A stretch of 64,000 nt of DNA from Myxococcales bacterium (lineage in GTDB: Bacteria > Myxococcota_A > Polyangia > Polyangiales > Polyangiaceae). Within the stretch, counting starts at the first letter, position 1; each line of letters begins with the position of its first letter. The notes beneath the pieces were generated by a model that did no database searches, was not told where the DNA came from, and was given only the letters and a program-made list of their open reading frames with translations. Location: contig JADJQX010000008.1 in the NCBI GenBank assembly GCA_016712525.1, forward strand, positions 1,680,501 through 1,744,500, given 5' to 3'. Both the position numbers and the translations under genes were made by a program. Shown here one piece after another: positions 52,295 to 58,527 of the stretch.

Positions 52295-53310
52295 GCGGGC
52301 TCCACGTCTTCTGGTTCGTGATGCTGGGCATCCTGCTCACCGGGTACGCCGTGCTCGACGGCTTCGATCTCGGCGTCGGCGTGCTGCACCTCTTCGCGCG
52401 GGGCGATCGCGAGCGGCGCGTGCTCTTGAACTCGATCGGCCCGCTCTGGGACGGAAACGAGGTCTGGCTCGTGACCTTCGGCGGCGCGCTCTTCGCGGCC
52501 TTCCCGAGGGCGTACGCCACGGCCCTCTCCGGCTTCTATTTGCCCGTGATGGCGCTCCTCGCGAGCCTCATCGGGCGGGCCATTTCGATCGAGTTTCGCA
52601 GCAAGCGCAAGGGACGTGCATGGCGCACGTATTGGGACGTCTCGTTCTTCCTCTCGAGCACGCTCGCGGTCTTCGTGATGGGCGTCATGGCGGGGCACGT
52701 CGTGCGTGGCGTCCCGCTCGACGAAGAGGGCGAGTACGCCGGTGTGCTCGCGGATTTGCTCACGCCCTACCCCTTGCTCGTCGGGCTCCTCGCTGTGGCG
52801 GCTTCGGCCATGCACGGCGCGGTGTACCTCGCGCTGAAGACCGAGGGAGAGCTGCTCGAGCGCGTGCGCGGGTGGGCGTGGCGCGCGTTCTTCGTGTTCC
52901 TCGCGCTCTACGTCACGGTCACGGTCGCGACGCTCGTGACGATCCCGCACGTGCTCGTGAATTTCCGCGCGTACCCGGTCGCGTGGGTCATCGTGGGGCT
53001 CAACGTGCTCGCTGTGGCGAACGTGCCGCGCGCCCTCCACCACGGGAAGCCCGGCTGGGCATTCGTGTCGACGGGGGCGCTCGTCGCGGCGCTCGCGTTC
53101 CTGCTCGCGATGGCCATCTTCCCGAACCTCGTCTTCGATCCGTGGCACCCGGAGCGCTCGCTCACGGTCGCGAAGGCCGCCTCCTCGGACGACACGCTCC
53201 GCCTCATGCGCGTCATCGCCTTCATGGGCCTGCCCTTCATCGCGACCTACACGTTCATCGTCTACTGGGTCTTCCGCGGAAAGACGAAGCTCGACACCTT
53301 CAGCTACTGA
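52291..53310 (+). CDS. cydB: Cytochrome bd ubiquinol oxidase subunit II
   Basis: This 339-residue, eight-helix partner of CydA begins HVFWFVMLGILLTGYAVLDG with the FDLGVG motif. NSIGPLWDGNEVWLVTFGGA and LPVMALLASLIGRAISIEFR are standard CydB signatures; FPNLVFDPWHPERSLTVAKA lies before the last helix. GTG 52291 overlaps the cydA stop and is preceded by AGGAGG. No cydX-sized frame or cydDC genes follow. The operon would support respiration at low oxygen or when haem-copper oxidases are blocked. Confidence 0.95.
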   Translation: MSGLHVFWFVMLGILLTGYAVLDGFDLGVGVLHLFARGDRERRVLLNSIGPLWDGNEVWLVTFGGALFAAFPRAYATALSGFYLPVMALLASLIGRAISIEFRSKRKGRAWRTYWDVSFFLSSTLAVFVMGVMAGHVVRGVPLDEEGEYAGVLADLLTPYPLLVGLLAVAASAMHGAVYLALKTEGELLERVRGWAWRAFFVFLALYVTVTVATLVTIPHVLVNFRAYPVAWVIVGLNVLAVANVPRALHHGKPGWAFVSTGALVAALAFLLAMAIFPNLVFDPWHPERSLTVAKAASSDDTLRLMRVIAFMGLPFIATYTFIVYWVFRGKTKLDTFSY

Positions 53311-53322
53311 GGTCGTCCGGCG

Positions 53323-53440
53323 GGCCCGCCGCGACGCGCGTTCGTCGCGTGTTCCCCGTCGAGGCGTGTTCGCCGTCGAGGCCGCGATCGTCGGCTCTCC
53401 GATCACGCGTTCGCGCACGAAATGAAGGAGGACATCCGCG
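53323..53440 (+). pseudogene. Partial upstream copy of the DUF4241 gene
   Basis: Bases 53323-53440 closely match 53921-54038 inside the following gene (shared blocks include cgtcgaggccgcgatcgtcg and tcacgcgttcgcgcacgaa) with a few small deletions that break the frame. It is a decayed partial duplication about 600 bases upstream of its source. It contains no start or stop of its own. Confidence 0.8.
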
Positions 53441-53561
53441 GTCGGATCTGGTCCGGGTCGGTCTCGGCGGTCGAATCTGGTCTCGGTCCCGGATCGGTTC
53501 CCGGGTCTTCCCGGTAGCGCTTCCCACCGCCCTCGGGCCGCAGGCGTGGCACACTCGGACC

Positions 53562-54467
53562 ATGAGCGACGACGCGGCGGACTTCGTGCAAATGAGCCAC
53601 CCTCGGTCCCACCGGCTCTTCAAGGTGGAGCGCCGCGGCAGGTCGATCGTGATCGGGTACGAGCCGCACCAAGAGGTCGTGCAGTGTGTCAGCGTCGCGG
53701 CCGCGCGCGAGGAGCTCGCGCAGCGCGTGCGGGTCCAGGTGCGTCGCGGCTTCGTCGACGTGCGTGCGAAATACACGGCGCCCGAGCCCCCTCCTCCGCC
53801 TCCTCGCGATCTGCGAAGGCTCATGAGGTCGGGGGAGCGCCTCGGCGATTTGACGATCGAGGTGCGACGGCTCGGGCGCCTCGACGTGGGGGACGGGAAG
53901 CTCGTCGCGTGCGATCCGCTCGGCCCGCCTCGACGCGCGTTCGTCGCGGCCGTCCCGCGAGGCGTGTTCCCCGTCGAGGCCGCGATCGTCGGCTTTCCGA
54001 TCACGCGTTCGCGCACGAAGTGGAAGGAGGACCTCCGCTGCGCCGCGGCGTGGGTGCGCTTCGCGCGGAGGAAGATCGAGCGCTTCGTGCCTGCGAAGCT
54101 AGGACGAGGGTCCACGTCGAGCTTCGGGGTGGACGCGGGCACGGCGGCGTTCGTGGGTGGTCGGGGCGCGGCTCGTGCCGACGTCGCGGAGGTCGACGCG
54201 CTCACGGCGCAGCTCCTCACGAAGGGGAGGCCTCCGTCGTTCGCGTGGGCCACGCTCCCCGAGGGCACCGGGCCGAAGGGCACGATCGCCTTCTCGAGCG
54301 GCTTCGGGGATGGGGCGTACCCGTGCCACTTCGGGCTCGACGCGCAGGGCAAGGTGGTGTGCGCCTTCGTCGACTTCGGCATCGTCGACGACGCGCGTTG
54401 GGTGGCCCCTTCGCCGGTCCGGGCTCGACGGCGCACCCCCCCCTCCGCCACGCGCCGGGCCACGTGA
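53562..54467 (+). CDS. DUF4241 protein with N-terminal WGR-like segment
   Basis: In these 301 residues the N-terminal ~65 (HRLFKVERRGRSIVIGYEPH, then CVSVAAAREELAQRVRVQVR ending RGFVDV) follow the WGR pattern of strands plus an Ala-rich helix and a C-terminal Arg-Gly-Phe. The rest matches DUF4241: KLVACDPLGPPRRAFVAAVP, RGVFPVEAAIVGF, CAAAWVRFARRKIERF, SFGVDAGTAAFV, SGFGDGAYPCHFGLDAQGKV and FVDFGIV. DUF4241 has no known activity; the combination with a WGR-like domain is notable. ATG 53562 is chosen because the frame upstream runs antisense-like through cydB. Confidence 0.8.
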   Translation: MSDDAADFVQMSHPRSHRLFKVERRGRSIVIGYEPHQEVVQCVSVAAAREELAQRVRVQVRRGFVDVRAKYTAPEPPPPPPRDLRRLMRSGERLGDLTIEVRRLGRLDVGDGKLVACDPLGPPRRAFVAAVPRGVFPVEAAIVGFPITRSRTKWKEDLRCAAAWVRFARRKIERFVPAKLGRGSTSSFGVDAGTAAFVGGRGAARADVAEVDALTAQLLTKGRPPSFAWATLPEGTGPKGTIAFSSGFGDGAYPCHFGLDAQGKVVCAFVDFGIVDDARWVAPSPVRARRRTPPSATRRAT

Positions 54468-54666
54468 TCCGCCACCGAACGTAGCCTACTGCGAGCTCCG
54501 TCCCGACGCGCAGCTCGCACGGCACGTCGCCACGTTGGGGTCGTTCGTCCCGCACCAGGCTCGTCGCACCTGGTCGTCGCGAACACCGCGGGCCGACTTC
54601 CTCGTGGAGGCGGAGACGGGCCGCCGGTCGGTCACCGGCGGGCCCCGGAGTCCCTTCAGCGGGGGT

Positions 54667-54981
54667 TTGCACCCTGCCGGGTGAGCCCTGCGGCCTGCCA
54701 GATGACCTCTGTAGGCTGCCAGGACGGAGTTGCACCCTGCCAGGAGCCCGCTGCGGGTTGCCAGGACGGACCTGCACCCTGCCAGGAACCCGCTGCGGGT
54801 TGCCAGGACAGACCTGCACCCTGCCAGGAGCCCGTTGCGGGTTGACAGGACAGACTTGCACCCTGCCAGGAGCCCGCTGCGGGTTGCCAGGTGACGCCTG
54901 CGGGTTGCCAGGTGACGCCTGCGGGTTGCCAGGTGACGCCTGCGGGTTGCCAGATTTCCCCTGCGGCCTGCCAGATGACCT
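54667..54981 (+). repeat. 21-bp minisatellite, 15 units
   Basis: Fifteen contiguous 21-base units fill 54667-54981 exactly. Two variants alternate in the first ten units (ctgcaccctgccaggagcccg and ctgcgggttgccaggacagac, each 21 bases with small changes), giving a 42-base higher-order period. Units 11-13 are identical to each other, and units 2 and 15 are identical (ctgcggcctgccagatgacc plus t). The array lies in the 538-base gap between the DUF4241 and DUF1028 genes. Although 21 is a multiple of three, stop codons and lack of a start argue against a protein. The flanks, 54468-54666, hold nothing I recognise. Confidence 0.92.
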
Positions 54982-55005
54982 CGGCCCAGAGACTGCGTGG
55001 GGGAC

Positions 55006-55929
55006 CTACGCCGACCTACATCGCCAGCGACGCGCCAGAATGCCAGCGAGCAGGGTCATGGCGAACGGGAGGGCGAGCTTGGGACCGGCCGCGCTCGTGC
55101 ACCCCGTGCTCTCTTCGCGTAGCTCGGCGCCCTCGGGGGGCGAAGGCGAGGCGTCGAGAGGGGCCGCGGCGTCGGCGGCACGTGCGCGGCGGTACGCGGC
55201 ATACTTCTCGGAGACCGCGCGGAGCGGCTCGTCGGTCTCGCCCCCTTCGACGGCGACGTGAAGGTCGTCGCGAGGATCGGCCGCGAGCACGTCGAGGGTC
55301 GCGGCCTCGGCCGAGCGCCCTCGCGCCGTGCAGCGCGCGTCCCCGAGGACCGGTGCGTGCTTCGAGGGCGCGACGAGCGCCGCGACGAGGCGGTCGAGCG
55401 CAGCCCCGTCGGCCGTGACGAACGCGGAGCGCATCGCCTCGAGCGTCGCTTCGCCCGCGAGCACGTTGCCCTGAAACGTCACGACGACACCCTCCTCGAC
55501 GTGCGTGCGGTGGCCTGCGAAGTCGAGGGTGCGCGCGCCTGTGTGGGCCGCGGACTCTCCGGCGAGGCTGACGAGCGCGTACTGGCGGAGCTCGGCGTCC
55601 GCGTCGAACTTCGGGTCGAGGAGCCTCGGCAGGATCACGGCGGGGGCTTCCCCGAGCGTCATCCCACGCGCGGCCTCGTCGTGCGCGGGCGCGTACAAAT
55701 ACGACTGCGTGACGAACGCGCCCTTCCCTCGCGCGAGGCCCGCGACTTTCTGCACGACGTCGAGCGGCACACACGACGCCACGCCGACCGCGACGACCCC
55801 CGTCGTGCGATCGGCGAGGGTGACGGAGTACGTGGCGTGTGCGTGTTTTGACGCGGCCGAGAGCAGCGTGAGCACGACGACCGAGCCGCCTACCGTGCGC
55901 GCGAGCGCTCGCCGCCCTCGGGCCATCAT
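55006..55929 (-). CDS. Exported DUF1028 protein with MYXO-CTERM-like tail
   Basis: This 307-residue protein has a signal peptide (SVVVLTLLSAASKHAHA) and then the DUF1028 (Ntn-hydrolase-like) core: TYSVTLADRTTGVVAVGVAS, GKGAFVTQSYLYAP, RQYALVSLAGESAAHTGART, VVTFQGNVLAGEATLEAMRS and LDRLVAALVA. After an acidic Ala/Pro linker the C-terminus has TGCTSAAGPKLALPFAMTLL ending ARRWRCRS: a Gly-Cys, hydrophobic helix and Arg cluster, as in MYXO-CTERM sorting signals processed by myxosortase. Expected to be surface-displayed. Enzymatic activity of DUF1028 is not established. Confidence 0.86.
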   Translation of the reverse strand: MMARGRRALARTVGGSVVVLTLLSAASKHAHATYSVTLADRTTGVVAVGVASCVPLDVVQKVAGLARGKGAFVTQSYLYAPAHDEAARGMTLGEAPAVILPRLLDPKFDADAELRQYALVSLAGESAAHTGARTLDFAGHRTHVEEGVVVTFQGNVLAGEATLEAMRSAFVTADGAALDRLVAALVAPSKHAPVLGDARCTARGRSAEAATLDVLAADPRDDLHVAVEGGETDEPLRAVSEKYAAYRRARAADAAAPLDASPSPPEGAELREESTGCTSAAGPKLALPFAMTLLAGILARRWRCRSA

Positions 55930-55944
55930 CCGTGGCAGTGTGGC

Positions 55945-57102
55945 CTACTTTCGGGCCTCTGCGTACGGGTAGAGGCGGCCGTCGATCCAGAAGCCGCATG
56001 CGCCCGCCGAGACGTGACCGTAGGCGGCGTGACCGTCGCCGCTCGCGAGGATGGCCCCCGTAGCCGAGACGTGTTTGGCGCTCGCGATCTCGCCGGAGTA
56101 CACCGAGAAGACGTCGAAGGTCCCGTCGGGGCGCTCGTGCACGGCGCGGATGTCCTCGTAGGCCTCCCACGTGAACGGCACGGGGGTGAGCGTCGCGCGG
56201 TCGAGCACGATGGGCGCGAGGTCGTCGTACGGCGCGTCGAAGAAGATCCGGTTCGCGGTGATCGCGGCGATGGGGCGCCCGTTCGACGGGTCGGCGACCG
56301 CGACGAGCGGCGAGGCGAGGTCGGTGTACGCGCGCCGCTCGAGCATGACGAGCCCCGGCTCGATTTGGTGCGACACGAGCACCTCGCCCGCCTTCGCGTC
56401 GAGCAGCTCGCACCCGGCGCAGAGCGGCACGGCGCCCTTCTCCCACCCGTCGCCGGCCGTCACGGGCGCACGGAAAGACAGCTTTCCGTACCCGAAGACC
56501 ACGGTCATGCCATCGGGCGACATGCCCTCGCGGAACGTCGCGCGCTCGAGGCTCGTGTTGCGCACGCCGAACGAGCCGAGCCGGGTCATGCCTCGGTAGG
56601 CCACCACCGTACGCTTCTCCGAGTCGGTCACTTGGTCGGTCGTGGCCCACGTGTCGGCCGACAGCACCTCGACCTGATTGGCGCTCTGCTCCGCCGCGGC
56701 CCGCTGCGCGACCGCGTGGCTCGCACCCGACCAGAGGCCCGCGAGCACGTTCGTCGGCGCACCGCGCTGCATTTCCAGGTGGAACGTCAGGTTGCCGAGC
56801 GCGATCGAGGACGTCACACCCGAAGCCCCCGCGATCGGCGTGACCTGCGTGGGGCACGACGCGGGCGCAGGCCCAGGGCTCGGCAAGGGGGCGGGAGGAG
56901 GCGCGCTCGGCGAGCCCGTGGGCGTCGTGGGCGGCGTCGTCGGCGCCCCGGTCGGGCCGGGCGAGGGTGCGGTGGAGGACGCGCCGGGAGGAGGCGTATC
57001 CGAAGCGATCTCCCCACCGCACCCCCCGAGGGCGGACGCGACGCCACCCAGGGCGAGGGTGGCCGAAAAGAAAGCGAAGCAAGAGAAGCTCGTCGTACGC
57101 AT
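55945..57102 (-). CDS. Lipoprotein of unknown function
   Basis: This 385-residue protein has a signal ending GGVASALGGCGGE (lipobox). A ~50-residue Pro/Thr/Ser linker precedes a domain with GNLTFHLEMQRGAPTNVLAG, LWSGASHAVAQRA, GMTVVFGYGKLSFRAP, LCAGCELLD, VSHQIEPGLVMLERRAYTDL and ACGFWIDGRLYPYAEARK. It looks like an all-beta exported domain with two or three Cys pairs; the family is not recognised. It lies 15 bases upstream of the DUF1028 gene on the same strand, so the two probably form one transcript. Confidence 0.78.
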   Translation of the reverse strand: MRTTSFSCFAFFSATLALGGVASALGGCGGEIASDTPPPGASSTAPSPGPTGAPTTPPTTPTGSPSAPPPAPLPSPGPAPASCPTQVTPIAGASGVTSSIALGNLTFHLEMQRGAPTNVLAGLWSGASHAVAQRAAAEQSANQVEVLSADTWATTDQVTDSEKRTVVAYRGMTRLGSFGVRNTSLERATFREGMSPDGMTVVFGYGKLSFRAPVTAGDGWEKGAVPLCAGCELLDAKAGEVLVSHQIEPGLVMLERRAYTDLASPLVAVADPSNGRPIAAITANRIFFDAPYDDLAPIVLDRATLTPVPFTWEAYEDIRAVHERPDGTFDVFSVYSGEIASAKHVSATGAILASGDGHAAYGHVSAGACGFWIDGRLYPYAEARK

Positions 57103-57288
57103 CCGTGACCTCCAAGAAGGGTTCGCGGACGGCTTGGAGCGAGCGCGGGGCTTCCGTCAGAAAAAGTGAGGGGCCTCGTACGTACCTGGAAAGAATGAAA
57201 AATTCGCGAGATCCCGTCCGAACGCGAGGGGACGCGATGGGCGAACGGGCCCGAGGGGTCTCCGTCCGCGGCCTGCTACCCTCCTTCC

Positions 57289-58356
57289 ATGCGCGCCCCC
57301 CTCCCCTCGTTCGCTCGAGCCAGCGCCTGCATCGCCGCGATCGCGCTCGCCTCGTGCGGATCGAGCACCGAGGCCCCACCGCTCGGCGACGGCGGGATCA
57401 CGCCCACGCCGTCGACGCCGCCGACGAGCGACGCGGCGAGCCCTGACGCGCCGTCTCCCCCGCCGAGCCCGGGGCCGCGCTGGGAGACGCGCCGCGCGCT
57501 CGACGAGCCTCGCCAAGAGACCGCGGTCGTCACGCTCGACGGCAAGGTGTACGTGCTCGGAGGGTTCGACGGGGCCGGCGCGGTCACCGCGCGCGTCGAC
57601 GTGTACGAGACGCACACCGACACGTGGAGCCGCGCGACGGACCTGCCCGAGCGGCTCCACCACATGAACGCCGCGGTCGTCGGGGGGACGATCTTCGTCG
57701 TAGGCGCGCTGCGCGACGCGGCGTTCGTCGAGACGGGCGTCGTGCTCGCCTACGATCCCGCGGCGCGCACGTGGACGCGGCGCGCGCCCATGCCCGCGGG
57801 CACCGAGCGGGGCGCCGCCGTCGTGGGGGCCATCGGGGCGAAGGTGTACGTCGCGGGAGGGTTCCGCGCGGGCGCGGCCGTCGCCACGTTCTCCGCGTAC
57901 GACACCACGACCGACACGTGGGAGGCGCTCGCCGACGTGCCCGCGGCGAGGGACCACGGCGTCGGCGCGGCGCTCGGAGGCAAGCTCTACGTGATCGGCG
58001 GGCGCTCGGGCTCGCTCTCGGCGCACGTCACGCGGGTCGACGTCTACGATCCCGTCGCGCGCACCTGGTCCCTCGCGCGCCCCATGCCCACGAGCCGCGC
58101 CGGCATGGCCGCGGCCGTCGTACGCGACCGCATCGTCGTAGCCGGAGGCGAGGGCCACACGAACGACTCCGGCGTCTTCGACGCGACCGAGGCCTACGAT
58201 CCGCACACCGACACGTGGACGACGCTCCCGCCCATGCGCTCGCCGAAGCACGGCACCGGAGCCGGCTCGGTCGACGGCACGTTCCTCGTCCCCGGAGGGG
58301 CGCCCGTTCGCGCGTTCGGCGCCGTCGCGACCGTCGAGGCCCTCGTCGGACTCTAA
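57289..58356 (+). CDS. Kelch-repeat beta-propeller lipoprotein
   Basis: This 355-residue protein has a lipobox (IAAIALASCGSS) and a Pro/Ser/Thr linker (~25-62). Six kelch blades are visible by their repeated pattern of V..L-GG plus Y.-DTW: VYVLGGFDGAGAV with THTDTWSRATDLP, IFVVGAL, VYVAGGFRAGAAV with TTTDTWEALADVP, LYVIGGRSGSLSA with PVARTWSLARPMP, IVVAGGEGH with PHTDTWTTLPPMR. A Gly pair and Trp recur in most units. Kelch propellers bind proteins or sugars; the galactose-oxidase Cu ligands are not evident. The 3' end forms the start of a short repeat cluster. Confidence 0.9.
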   Translation: MRAPLPSFARASACIAAIALASCGSSTEAPPLGDGGITPTPSTPPTSDAASPDAPSPPPSPGPRWETRRALDEPRQETAVVTLDGKVYVLGGFDGAGAVTARVDVYETHTDTWSRATDLPERLHHMNAAVVGGTIFVVGALRDAAFVETGVVLAYDPAARTWTRRAPMPAGTERGAAVVGAIGAKVYVAGGFRAGAAVATFSAYDTTTDTWEALADVPAARDHGVGAALGGKLYVIGGRSGSLSAHVTRVDVYDPVARTWSLARPMPTSRAGMAAAVVRDRIVVAGGEGHTNDSGVFDATEAYDPHTDTWTTLPPMRSPKHGTGAGSVDGTFLVPGGAPVRAFGAVATVEALVGL

Positions 58357-58475
58357 CCTCGAGCAGCTGCTGCGAGCGCCTTGGGTAGGCAAGAGGACGA
58401 CGACTCGTCGTCGGACTCTGAGCGCGAGCAGCTGCCGCGAGCGCCTTGGGTAGGATCCTCGTCGGACTCTGATCG
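58342..58475 (+). repeat. Short repeat cluster at the Kelch gene 3' end
   Basis: The sequence ctcgtcggactct (last codons and stop of the Kelch gene) recurs at ~58407 and ~58459. After the first two occurrences comes a shared ~34-base block (cgagcagctgctgcgagcgccttgggtagg or a near match). The cluster therefore copies the gene's own 3' end two more times, with periods of about 65 and 51 bases. Confidence 0.7.
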
Positions 58476-58527
58476 GGAATTCGACGCGGGCGTGAAATTT
58501 CGTGGGCCCCTCGCGCGACATGGGCGC

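Noticed and set aside
54217..54861. Minus-strand ORF reading the array as RVQVCPGNPQ repeats
   Set aside because: Runs on antisense through the DUF4241 gene with no start signal; treated as repeat-driven.
54667..54981. CRISPR array
   Set aside because: Units are contiguous 21-mers without spacers and there are no cas genes nearby.
54758..55261. Plus-strand ORF across the 21-bp array (CGLPGDA repeats)
   Set aside because: It arises from the period being a multiple of three, has no RBS, and continues as an antisense shadow of the DUF1028 gene.
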